Below are positions 42,289 to 50,893 of a stretch of 64,000 nucleotides of DNA, in pieces. Location of the stretch: assembly GCA_900299005.1 (NCBI GenBank), contig OMID01000060.1, positions 1 through 64,000 of the forward strand. The letters run 5' to 3'. Position 1 is the first letter of the stretch, and every line of letters begins with the position of its first letter. Under the pieces are notes generated by a model. That model ran no database searches. It saw nothing but the letters and a program-made list of their open reading frames with translations, and was not told the origin of the DNA. A program made the translations under genes and the position numbers. Origin of the DNA: Oxalobacteraceae bacterium (GTDB taxonomy: Bacteria > Pseudomonadota > Gammaproteobacteria > Burkholderiales > Burkholderiaceae_D).

Positions 42289-44028
42289 ATGAGCGCCGAT
42301 CCTAGACATAAGAGCAGCCCGCTGCTCGATGGCCCCGATCGCGCCGTGGCGCGCTCGATGATGAAAGCCGCAGGCTTTACTGATGACGATCTGAGGAAAC
42401 CGCAGATTGGTGTCGCGCACTGCTGGATAGGGACCATGCCCTGCAACCTCAATCATCGCGATCTTGCACAGCAGGTCATGCAGGGGATACGCGAGGCGGG
42501 CGGTAATCCGGTCGAGATCAATACCGTGGCAATCAACGACGGCATCACCACCGGTACCGAGGGCATGAAGACCTCGCTTGTCAGTCGCGAGCTGATTGCC
42601 GATTCTGTCGAGCTCGTCGCGCGTGGTCACATGCTCGATGGACTGGTCACGCTGTCTGGCTGCGACAAGACCATTCCAGCGATGGCGATGGTGCTAGGAC
42701 GCGTGAACGTGCCGGGACTCTCGTTTTACGGTGGTTCGATCCAGGCGGGTCGTTGCCACAAGCCCTCGACGCTGTTCGAGGGCCGCAAGCTGACCATCCA
42801 GGAAGTGTATGAGGCGATTGGCGCATTCAACGCCGGACGCATCAGTGCCGAAGAGCTGCGTGACGTGGAAGACCATGCCTGTCCCGGCGCGGGTGCCTGC
42901 GGCGGTCAGTTCACCGCGAACACCATGGCGACAGCCTGTTCCATGCTTGGTATTTCGCCATTGGGCATCAATGACATTCCCGCACTCGAGCAAACCAAGG
43001 AAGCCGCTGCCCGCCAGTGTGGCCGCATGGTGATGGCCCTCGTGAACGCGGGTACGCGTCCGCGTGATCTTGTCACCCGCGAAAGCTTCGAGAACGCGAT
43101 CACGGGCGTGATGGCAACAGGCGGCTCCACGAACGCCGTATTGCACCTGCTGGCCATGGCACATGATTTCGGCGTATCGCTGTCGCTCCAGGATTTCGAT
43201 CGCATCTCGCGCAAGACGCCGGTGCTTGCCGATATGCGCCCCTGGGGCACCTACACTGCGCCTGAAATGTATGAGGCCGGTGGCATGCCCGTGGTTGGCA
43301 AGCGGCTTGTGCAGGCGGGCTTGTTACACACCGCATCGAAGACGGTCAGTGGAAAAACCCTGGGCGAAGAAATCGCCTCAGCATCAGAGCCCGTCGGACA
43401 GCAAGTCATTCGCTCGCTGGACAATGCGATCAAGCCCCAGGGGGGCCTGGCGATTTTGTCGGGCAATGTCGCACCCGGGGGCGCGGTGATCAAATTATCG
43501 GGACAAAGCAAGTCGCTGCATCGCGGCCCCGCCCGTGTGTTCGACAATGAAGAAGTTGCCTTTCAGGCGATCAAGGCGGGCGAGATCAAGCCAAACGATG
43601 TGCTGGTACTTCGCTACGAAGGACCGCGAGGTGGTCCGGGGATGCGCGAAATGCAGCTACTGACCGGCGCTCTGCAGGGCGCGGGTCTTGGCGGTTCTGT
43701 AGCACTGATGACGGACGGCCGTTTCTCGGGTGCGTCACACGGTTTTGTGATCGGCCACATCGTTCCCGAGGCAGCCGATGGCGGGCCTATCGCTGCACTT
43801 CGCGATGGCGACATCATCATCATTGATGTCGAGCAGCGTCAGTTGCGCGCCGAGCTAAGCGACGATGAACTCCGAGAACGTCTGAAACACTGGAAGCCGC
43901 CAGAGCCTCGTTACACCGAGGGCGTGCTTGCCAAGTATGCGGCGCTGGTCACCGACGCCTCGGTGGGCGCCATTACCTCTGCATTCCCCACCCGGCGCAG
44001 GGAGACGTCAGTGTTTGCGACCAAATAA
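42289..44028 (+). CDS. IlvD/Edd family dehydratase
   Basis: A 579-residue dihydroxy-acid dehydratase family protein. Iron-sulfur and substrate motifs: MPCNLNH, the SGCDKTIPAM signature, CPGAGACGGQFTANTM, and the C-terminal LMTDGRFSGASHGFVIGHI. IlvD makes 2-oxo acids from 2,3-dihydroxy acids in valine/isoleucine synthesis; relatives dehydrate sugar acids. Being in an operon with a dehalogenase-like hydrolase and an EthD protein, rather than ilv genes, suggests catabolism, but a biosynthetic role cannot be excluded. Confidence 0.88.
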   Translation: MSADPRHKSSPLLDGPDRAVARSMMKAAGFTDDDLRKPQIGVAHCWIGTMPCNLNHRDLAQQVMQGIREAGGNPVEINTVAINDGITTGTEGMKTSLVSRELIADSVELVARGHMLDGLVTLSGCDKTIPAMAMVLGRVNVPGLSFYGGSIQAGRCHKPSTLFEGRKLTIQEVYEAIGAFNAGRISAEELRDVEDHACPGAGACGGQFTANTMATACSMLGISPLGINDIPALEQTKEAAARQCGRMVMALVNAGTRPRDLVTRESFENAITGVMATGGSTNAVLHLLAMAHDFGVSLSLQDFDRISRKTPVLADMRPWGTYTAPEMYEAGGMPVVGKRLVQAGLLHTASKTVSGKTLGEEIASASEPVGQQVIRSLDNAIKPQGGLAILSGNVAPGGAVIKLSGQSKSLHRGPARVFDNEEVAFQAIKAGEIKPNDVLVLRYEGPRGGPGMREMQLLTGALQGAGLGGSVALMTDGRFSGASHGFVIGHIVPEAADGGPIAALRDGDIIIIDVEQRQLRAELSDDELRERLKHWKPPEPRYTEGVLAKYAALVTDASVGAITSAFPTRRRETSVFATK

Positions 44029-44064
44029 GCACGATAATCACAACCCCCTCACAAGGAGAACAAC

Positions 44065-44394
44065 ATGAGAAAACCAAACGCTGTAAAACGACTAGGCATG
44101 GTGCGTCGCAAGCAGAGCATGACCCATGAACAGTTCGTCGATCACTGGCTCAATGTCCATGCAGAGCTGTGCAAGAAGCTGCCTGGTATGCGCCGCTACT
44201 CGGTGAACCTGCTCGCACCGGAATCCGTACCTGTACTTGGCTACGATGGCTTCTCCGAGCTATGGTTCGATTCAGTCGAAGCGCTGCAGGCTGCGCTGAG
44301 CAGCCCCGAAGGTAAAACCCTACTGGCCGATCTGCCGAATTTCACCGATCACATTCAGCCTATCCTGGTTGAGGATTATTTGATGCTGGGGTGA
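44065..44394 (+). CDS. EthD-domain protein
   Basis: A 109-residue dimeric alpha/beta-barrel protein: VRRKQSMTHEQFVDHWLNVHAEL is the EthD signature, ending FTDHIQPILVEDY. EthD proteins accompany catabolic oxygenases and hydrolases; some act as small-ring isomerases or decarboxylases. It begins 36 bases after the dehydratase with an ACAAGGAGAAC ribosome site and closes the operon. Confidence 0.85.
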   Translation: MRKPNAVKRLGMVRRKQSMTHEQFVDHWLNVHAELCKKLPGMRRYSVNLLAPESVPVLGYDGFSELWFDSVEALQAALSSPEGKTLLADLPNFTDHIQPILVEDYLMLG

Positions 44395-44426
44395 TGTTTT
44401 CCCGGCCCTCGGTGTGCGGGCATGGG

Positions 44427-44566
44427 TCCCAGCTTTCGCTGGGACGACGGTGGAGGAGCGCTGGGACGACGGTGGAGGAGCGCTGGGATCACAGTGACCC
44501 AGGTGTTCGCACGACGTTGAAATTAGCCACTGGCTTCTCAATCGTCATCCCGGCGTAGGCCGGGAT
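44427..44566. repeat. REP-like palindromes and a 22-bp tandem duplication
   Basis: Hairpin TCCCAGC/GCTGGGA (44427-44444) is followed by two identical 22-base units beginning GGGACGACGGTGGAGGAGCG (44441-44462, 44463-44484), then a second perfect hairpin ATCCCGGC/GCCGGGAT (44547-44566) of the CGTCATCCCGG class. They lie behind the EthD gene, in the 448-base gap before the second NosR-like gene; the rest of that gap holds no gene. They may serve as transcription terminators. Confidence 0.75.
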
Positions 44567-44842
44567 CCATCCTTGTTCTGGCAGTGAATAGGCTTTCACA
44601 GGCAACCATCACGCACTGCGCTCACCCGCAGATTTTTCTTCCTACTGTCAGACAACCCTCAGGTTTCATTTCGACCCGAAGATTGCTGTTCAAATTGATA
44701 ATCCGCTTCGCATCTAGCCCAGGCTTGAGTGCGAAATGTGCCCGGCTTCGTGGTAGATTGCATCTGCCTTTGCAGCAAACGAATAACCAAAAAAGGGCCG
44801 GCCGTCACCTGCAGTAGCGACCGTGCTTGTGGGGGAGGGTCT

Positions 44843-47071
44843 GTGCGCGCATTCGCGGTGTTGTGCTTGAGCCTGTTTAGCGCCTTGAGCGTCTCTTCCG
44901 ATGCATGCGCCGGCTTGCTGAAGCGCGACGAGGTCGACAAACTGCTAGATAGCCAGTTCATCGTCGGCGAGATGCAGGCCGACATGCCGGTCTATCCTCT
45001 GATGTTGAAAAATCCTGCCGGCGGCAAGCCTGAGCTCAAGGGGTACGCCTTCGAGTCGCTCGACTTTGAGCCGGTGCGTGGGTATAGCGGCAAGCCGATC
45101 GATGTGCTGGTCGCCATGGATCTGACCGGCAGCTTCATCGACCTGAGGCTGGTCGATCACAAAGAGCCTTTTTTCAACAACCCGACCGGCACGGCGCGAC
45201 TTGGCACGTTTACGGCGCAATACACGGATCTCTCGCTGCGCCATACGGTGCGCATTCATGACTGGCGCGCAGCGACCAAGCGTGACGATCAGTCGGCTGA
45301 TCTGCAGGGCGTCAATCACGGCACCGTCACGACCAAAGCGATCGACCGATCAATCTTTGCCTCGGCAGCCAAAGTCGCGGTGGCCAAGCTTGACCCGAGC
45401 ATTGCGGCTGCGGCAGCGGCGCGTCGTCGCAGCACGCGAGAGAGCTTTCGACCATTGGACTGGGACGATTTGCTGGCACGCGGGATGGTGCGCACCACCG
45501 TCATCAGACTCGATGATATCGAGCGTGCCTATGCGAATATCAACGAACCCGGAGGCGGCAAACTGGAAGGCCTTGCGCGCGATGCACCTGTGCTGCGTTT
45601 TCAGGTGGCGCTGCTTGGCATTCCCTCGATTGGCCGTAACTTGCTTGATGACGAAGGTTGGCGCTATCTGAACACCAGCCGTCGCAAATCGCAGGCGCTG
45701 CTGGTGACCGAGAGCGGCCCGCTGGCGGCGGTGTCTGATGCCCTGTTGCGGCCAGCCCTGCCCGAAGCGCGCAGCACGGGCGATCCGCGTCTTGCTGCGC
45801 AGGACGCTCAAGCACCGATCGACCGCCCGCCTTCAGACAATGCAATTAGTGCGCTGCGGGTGCCCGATGAACTGCCATTCGTGCTGACCCAAAACGGCAA
45901 ACCCCTGAAATTCAGCAGCATTGGCTATGACAAGCGCCTCAAAGTGCCTGGGTATCCGAAATCCACCAAGGCGTATTTTCTGGTGATCGACAAGGCCACG
46001 CCGCTGGATCCGGCTCAGCCTTTTGATCTCTCATTCCGGCTGGGCCGGCGATTTGGCACCAACCAGATCATGAATCATGTCGAACAGCGCCAATTTCCTC
46101 TGGTGTATGACTTCCACGGCTGGCGGGCAACCCTGTACGACTGGTGGGATACGGATTTTTCTTCCATCGACTGGATCAAGGCATGGCAGTCACGCTGGCT
46201 GGATATCGCTGCGCTAATCATCGGACTGGGCCTACTCACCGTGGCCTTGTTCGCTCAGCGCCGGATCACGGCCAGTACACGCACACTCACGATCTTCCGC
46301 ACGGCCTATCTGATCTTCACACTGGGCTTCATCGGCTGGACTGCACAAGGACAGCTGACCATCATCAACGTGACGGCAGCCCTGGAATCACTCAGAGGCG
46401 GAGGCGATCTCGGTTTCCTGATGAATGACCCCATGACAGTGATTCTCTGGCTATTCACCGGTGTGACGCTGCTGGTCTGGGGGCGTAGCACCTTCTGCGG
46501 CTGGCTGTGCCCCTTCGGGGCGATGCAAGAGCTGATCAGCATGATTGCCAATCGCCTTGGCCTTCACCAGCGACGTTTGCGGGCGGCGCTTGATGCGAAG
46601 CTCAAGTGGATCAAATACCTTGTGCTGGCCGTGATCATGGGCTCGGTATTCGTCGCACCGTCATTCTCCGAGCTGGCCGTCAAGGTAGAACCTTTCGAGA
46701 CTGCGATCAGTTTTTATTTCATGCGCGATTGGCCTTATATTGTCTGGGCGGTTCTTTGCCTCGCGTTTGGATTATTTCTTTACCGAGGCTACTGTCGTTA
46801 CCTATGCCCACTGGGTGCAGCACTGGCCTGCGTTAATCTGCTGCAGCGATGGCACTGGATCCCGCGCCGTGCCGAGTGCGGAACGCCATGTCAGTCCTGC
46901 CGGCACCGCTGCGAATATCAGGCGATCACACCTGATGGCAAGATTAATTACAGTGAATGCTTCCAGTGTCTAGATTGCGTGGCAATCTACCAGGATGACA
47001 AGCGCTGCCTGCCATTGATAGAAGAGCGCAAGCGCCGCGTCATACCCATTCGCAGCACCCAGGCGGCCTGA
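44843..47071 (+). CDS. NosR/NirI-like flavo-iron-sulfur membrane protein (copy 2)
   Basis: A 742-residue protein from GTG 44843 (GGGGAGGGTCT ribosome site); an upstream open extension lacks a signal peptide and is rejected. Same order as copy 1 at 26150: signal peptide, FMN-binding-like domain with NHGTVT at the flavin Thr, a longer periplasmic linker with an extra Pro/Ala-rich insert (about residues 310-350), membrane helices, TFCGWLCPFGAMQEL, YCRYLCPLGAA, and cluster motifs CGTPCQSCRHRC and CFQCLDC. It is followed by sorA-like and cytochrome c genes; no apbE is adjacent, but the copy at 28285 could serve both. Confidence 0.85.
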   Translation: MRAFAVLCLSLFSALSVSSDACAGLLKRDEVDKLLDSQFIVGEMQADMPVYPLMLKNPAGGKPELKGYAFESLDFEPVRGYSGKPIDVLVAMDLTGSFIDLRLVDHKEPFFNNPTGTARLGTFTAQYTDLSLRHTVRIHDWRAATKRDDQSADLQGVNHGTVTTKAIDRSIFASAAKVAVAKLDPSIAAAAAARRRSTRESFRPLDWDDLLARGMVRTTVIRLDDIERAYANINEPGGGKLEGLARDAPVLRFQVALLGIPSIGRNLLDDEGWRYLNTSRRKSQALLVTESGPLAAVSDALLRPALPEARSTGDPRLAAQDAQAPIDRPPSDNAISALRVPDELPFVLTQNGKPLKFSSIGYDKRLKVPGYPKSTKAYFLVIDKATPLDPAQPFDLSFRLGRRFGTNQIMNHVEQRQFPLVYDFHGWRATLYDWWDTDFSSIDWIKAWQSRWLDIAALIIGLGLLTVALFAQRRITASTRTLTIFRTAYLIFTLGFIGWTAQGQLTIINVTAALESLRGGGDLGFLMNDPMTVILWLFTGVTLLVWGRSTFCGWLCPFGAMQELISMIANRLGLHQRRLRAALDAKLKWIKYLVLAVIMGSVFVAPSFSELAVKVEPFETAISFYFMRDWPYIVWAVLCLAFGLFLYRGYCRYLCPLGAALACVNLLQRWHWIPRRAECGTPCQSCRHRCEYQAITPDGKINYSECFQCLDCVAIYQDDKRCLPLIEERKRRVIPIRSTQAA

Positions 47072-47178
47072 GTGTTGGGCAGGCGGGGTATTGGCGTGGT
47101 GCGCCGTCGTGGCGTGGTGAAGGAGCAAATCATCTTGGGTATAGTAACTTTACGGGACCGTCCTCTGGTGGAGACGAT

Positions 47179-48447
47179 ATGAGCAAGAAGAACAACGCAA
47201 ACAACCAGAAAAGCGAGGATCTCCTCGACGCGGATATGCGGCGACGAGCTTTATTACTGGGGGGTGCGGGTGCCGCAGCCAGTGCCATGCTCGCTCCCTA
47301 TAGCAGCATCGCGCAGGCAGCTACGACCGAAGTCGAACTGCCTTTTGCCAATGGCCGCCGCCAGCTGGTGGCCTATCCGGAAAAGCGACCGCTGATCGTG
47401 CTCACCTCGCGCCCCCCACAATTGGAAACACCGTTCGACGTATTCAATGAAGGCCTCATTACCCCGAATGATGCGTTCTTCGTTCGCTATCATTTATCCG
47501 GCATACCCACATCGATCGATGGCGATCGGCATCAGATCAAGATTGGCGGCAAGGCCTGTGGTCGACCCTTCACCATTTCGGTGGCTGATCTGCGGCAGCT
47601 TTTCCGGCCTGCCGAGATCGTCGCGGTCAATCAATGTTCTGGTAATAGCCGAGGTCATTTCTCGCCCCGAGTCACGGGAGGGCAGCTATCGAATGGCGCC
47701 ATGGGGAATGCGCGCTGGGTCGGCGTGCCGCTCAAAGACGTGCTTGCGCGCGCAGAGATCATGGACAGCGCCCGTCAAGTGGTGTTCAATGGACTGGATA
47801 CCGCGCCATTTGGTGGCGGCGATTTTGTCAAATCGCTGGATATCCATCACGCGATGGATGGCGAAGTCATGCTGGCATATCAGATGAATGGCAGCGACCT
47901 ACCCATGCTTAATGGGTATCCGATCAAGCTCATCGTCCCCGGCTTTTATGGGACCTACTGGATCAAGCATCTATCTGACATCGAGATCGTCGATAACACC
48001 TATGAAGGCTTCTGGATGAAGCCGGCCTATCGCATTCCGGATAACGACTGCGCCTGCGTCGATCCGGGCAAGGCACCGCAGTCCACGCGTCCGATTGGTC
48101 GTTTCGTCGTGCGCTCTTTCATTACTTCGCTGCGTGATGGCGCGCGCATTGCTGCCGGACGCAGTGTCAACGTTCGGGGTATTGCGTTCGATGGTGGTTC
48201 GGGTATTCGCAGTGTTGCCTACTCCACCGATGGCGGCCTGACCTGGCGCGAGGCGGCTCTGGGCCGGGAATTGAGTCGCTACTCATTCAGAGAATTTACG
48301 TTTGGTTTTACGCCTGCAGGCGGCGATTACGACTTGCGGGTTCGCGCCACGGCCCGCTCGGGTGAAACTCAGCCTGACCACGCCAAGTGGCAACCGGCTG
48401 GCTACATGCGCAATGTCATCGAATCTGTGCGCGTCACTGCGGCGTAA
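47179..48447 (+). CDS. sorA: SorA-like sulfite dehydrogenase, molybdenum subunit
   Basis: A 422-residue exported molybdoenzyme of the sulfite oxidase family. Tat-like signal (DMRRRALLLGGAGAAASA), central Moco domain with the dithiolene Cys in AVNQCSGNSRG, GNARWVGVPLKDVL, and PIKLIVPGFYGTYWIKHL, then a Mo-co dimerisation Ig-like domain (VRGIAFDGGSGIRSVAYS, GGLTWREAAL). It should oxidise sulfite to sulfate in the periplasm and pass electrons to the cytochrome encoded 13 bases downstream, as in SorAB. Confidence 0.87.
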   Translation: MSKKNNANNQKSEDLLDADMRRRALLLGGAGAAASAMLAPYSSIAQAATTEVELPFANGRRQLVAYPEKRPLIVLTSRPPQLETPFDVFNEGLITPNDAFFVRYHLSGIPTSIDGDRHQIKIGGKACGRPFTISVADLRQLFRPAEIVAVNQCSGNSRGHFSPRVTGGQLSNGAMGNARWVGVPLKDVLARAEIMDSARQVVFNGLDTAPFGGGDFVKSLDIHHAMDGEVMLAYQMNGSDLPMLNGYPIKLIVPGFYGTYWIKHLSDIEIVDNTYEGFWMKPAYRIPDNDCACVDPGKAPQSTRPIGRFVVRSFITSLRDGARIAAGRSVNVRGIAFDGGSGIRSVAYSTDGGLTWREAALGRELSRYSFREFTFGFTPAGGDYDLRVRATARSGETQPDHAKWQPAGYMRNVIESVRVTAA

Positions 48448-48460
48448 TTCGGAGGATAGG

Positions 48461-48829
48461 ATGCCTGCTGATTCATTCATGCCGAAAGACCTCATGAAAA
48501 AACGTGGATTAATTTTTTCTTTCGTGGCCGTAGCCCTGCTCAGCGCGACCGGCGTTGCCGGCGCTCGCGTCAAGACGATTAATCTGCCGCCTGATGGCGT
48601 GCAGCTAAGAGCGAGTCCGCTGCCCGGGTATGAAAAAGCGCGGATCAGCTGCGTGGCCTGCCACTCGGCAGAGTACATGCAGTATCAGCCACCGACGGCG
48701 GCTCGTCCCTACTGGGAAAACATGGTCAAGCGGATGAAGGCGGTATTCAATGCGCCGCTGGAGGACGCTGATATTCCCGACATCGTTGATTATCTGGTCA
48801 AGACCTACGGCAATGAGCAGGCGCCCTAG
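48461..48829 (+). CDS. SorB-like monohaem cytochrome c
   Basis: A 122-residue cytochrome from ATG 48461 behind GGAGGATAGG. It has a signal peptide (from about residue 13), heme site CVACH in PGYEKARISCVACHSAEYM, and a C-terminal helix with DIPDIVDYLVKTYG. Layout and position fit the SorB subunit of sulfite dehydrogenase, which takes electrons from SorA; in Starkeya the two form a heterodimer. A start at 48494 (MKKRG) is also possible. Confidence 0.85.
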   Translation: MPADSFMPKDLMKKRGLIFSFVAVALLSATGVAGARVKTINLPPDGVQLRASPLPGYEKARISCVACHSAEYMQYQPPTAARPYWENMVKRMKAVFNAPLEDADIPDIVDYLVKTYGNEQAP

Positions 48830-48886
48830 ACGCGCCACTGTGGGCGATGTCGGTAGGGCATGGGTTGAGGCGTCAAGGGTGATGCT

Positions 48887-49765
48887 CTAGGGGGACGGTA
48901 GGCTCGAGATGGCGAGTCGATAGCTGAAATCCACCTCACAGGTGTCGACGTTGCCTTCAACGGGTGCCGCCGCAGCCGGCAGCGGTGCGCACGCCACGGG
49001 GACATGCGCCGCACCAGCGAGCAGGCCTGAGGTCGGGTCGAGTCCTATCCACCCGATGTCGGGGACATAGGCCTCGCACCACGCGTGCAGCTCGATTTGA
49101 TCGGCGTGGGATACTGAGGGTGCTTCCGCAGGCTGCGCTGGCGGCGAGGGCTGCATCAGATAGCCGGATACAAAGCGTGCAGCAAAACCGCAGTGTCTGA
49201 GCAATTGAACCAGCAGCCAGCCGCTATCCCGGCAAGAGCCGCTTTGCTTGTGCAAGGTCTGTTCCGGCGTCTGTACACCATGCTCCCGACGCACCAGATA
49301 GCGGATGTCGCTGTGAACGCGTTGATTGATCGCCAGTAGAAAATCAGTGGCTCGCCTAGTGCTGCGGTCTATCGTCCCCAGGTACTGTTGCAGCAGCGCT
49401 CCGGCGGGCTCAAGATGCCGGTAGGGCGCCAGTGCTTTTATCAATGGCGAATCATAGACCGGTGGGACGTCACAGGCATCGGGGTGGAGCAGAGTGCCGA
49501 AAGGATGGATTATCAGATCGTCGATCACCAGATCCACGCTGATACGAAACAGCTCACAGGCGTCCGGGAAGCTGACTTCGGCTATCTCATTCGAGAACGC
49601 GTCCTGCATCCATCGCACAACTCCGCTGGCGGGTTCCACCTTCATCGCGTAGCTGATGACTCGACCGCGGTAGTGCGGCGCAGGCCGCAGTCGGATGATT
49701 TGCGGTCCCAGCCGAACATGGCGGTCGTAAAGATATTGGGTAACGTGATGTAAAGCGATAGGCAT
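48887..49765 (-). CDS. transglutaminase-like cysteine protease domain protein, shortened
   Basis: About 292 residues, start ATG 49765 or GTG 49771. Bacterial transglutaminase N-domain (LGPQIIRLRPAPHYRGRV), then the catalytic triad Cys in SGSCRDSGWLLVQLLRH, His in LHAWCEAYVP and Asp in LDPTSGLLAG, ending CEVDFSYRLAISS. This matches the N-terminal third of the roughly 1100-residue transglutaminase-DUF2126 proteins, but the frame stops where the long form would continue. The catalytic domain itself is complete, so it may be active as a single-domain enzyme. Confidence 0.82.
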   Translation of the reverse strand: MPIALHHVTQYLYDRHVRLGPQIIRLRPAPHYRGRVISYAMKVEPASGVVRWMQDAFSNEIAEVSFPDACELFRISVDLVIDDLIIHPFGTLLHPDACDVPPVYDSPLIKALAPYRHLEPAGALLQQYLGTIDRSTRRATDFLLAINQRVHSDIRYLVRREHGVQTPEQTLHKQSGSCRDSGWLLVQLLRHCGFAARFVSGYLMQPSPPAQPAEAPSVSHADQIELHAWCEAYVPDIGWIGLDPTSGLLAGAAHVPVACAPLPAAAAPVEGNVDTCEVDFSYRLAISSLPSP

Positions 49766-50013
49766 GGACACGGTAGTGCGATGCTTTGATATCGATAATC
49801 CGGGGGGACGGTTTCCAGGGATGAAGTGTACGGTATCTGGCAGTGCGCCTTCCCACTTGAGTTCGCAGTCCTGTCAATCAGCGACGCCTGACCGTTGTGC
49901 GGTAAGCTCCGTCGATCGACCGTCGCACCTGGTGTTTGTTCCGATAGCGTTTCGCTAAGTCTGCCCAGTGCGGCAACTCACACACGACTGAAAAACCTGC
50001 CAAGGAGACAGAG

Positions 50014-50754
50014 ATGCGAAAGGCAAGACTGCGCGCCATCGTGATGGGTGCGCTGATGATGTGGGTCGCAGGCATGAGCAGCAGTGCGCTGGCGATGACG
50101 CCCGAGCAGATCATTGCTGCCCTCGAGCGACCTGAGAACAGTACCGGCAACATCGCCGACGCCGTGGAGGAAGCGACGGGTGCGCGGGGCTGGATGTCGT
50201 CTGACATGAAGCCCATCTATGATGCGCGCATTGTAGGCCGTGCCGCTACGGCCCTGATGCGCCCAGTGCTCAAGAATGACACTCGCAAGTACCCAAACCA
50301 TATGCTCGATATCCTCGATGAGGCGCCGGCCGGGTCGGTGCTGGTGTATGTGATGCAGGACGGTCTGGAAATCGCGGCGATGGGCAACCTGATGGGTACG
50401 ACCGCCAAGGTACGCGGTCTCGCGGGTGCGGTCATTGATGGCGCAGTGCGGGACATCACTGAGCTGAAGCGACTGGCATTTCCTGTCTGGTCTCGCCGAG
50501 TCAGTCCGGCCACTTCGGTCGGTCGCATGATCAGTGTGGACAAGCAGATACCGGTGAAATGCGGCGAGATCATGGTGCATCCGGGAGATTACATCGTGGC
50601 CGACGCCGATGGTGTTGTGGTGGTGCCGACGGCCGCGGCCGAGAAGGTCGTTGTCCTTCTCAAACAGTACGACGACAAGGAATCGAAGATGATTCCGATC
50701 ATTGAACGCGAGAAGTCGATGCGCAAGGCGCTGGAGCAGTACAACCGCTACTGA
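50014..50754 (+). CDS. exported RraA/HMG-aldolase-like protein
   Basis: A 246-residue protein with an N-terminal signal peptide (IVMGALMMWVAGMSSSALA) followed by an RraA-family domain: GNLMGTTAKVRGLAGAVIDG and AVRDITELKRLAFPVW, which holds the conserved Arg-Asp of class II HMG/CHA pyruvate aldolases, then VHPGDYIVADADGVVVVP, the usual family C-terminal motif. Family members act in the cytoplasm as aldolases, oxaloacetate decarboxylases or RNase E inhibitors; export is unusual. Single gene, clear GGAGACAGAG ribosome site. Confidence 0.82.
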   Translation: MRKARLRAIVMGALMMWVAGMSSSALAMTPEQIIAALERPENSTGNIADAVEEATGARGWMSSDMKPIYDARIVGRAATALMRPVLKNDTRKYPNHMLDILDEAPAGSVLVYVMQDGLEIAAMGNLMGTTAKVRGLAGAVIDGAVRDITELKRLAFPVWSRRVSPATSVGRMISVDKQIPVKCGEIMVHPGDYIVADADGVVVVPTAAAEKVVVLLKQYDDKESKMIPIIEREKSMRKALEQYNRY

Positions 50755-50893
50755 GTTCGCAACTGCGTCAGAGCGGGCGGAATGACCGGTCCGGACCCAG
50801 CGGCATGCCGCACGCCTGCCTACTGCCTGCTGACCACCCCCTGCGGGCTCTGGCCGGTGATGCACGCGAACGCAAGGTCCGTCCACCAGAAAA

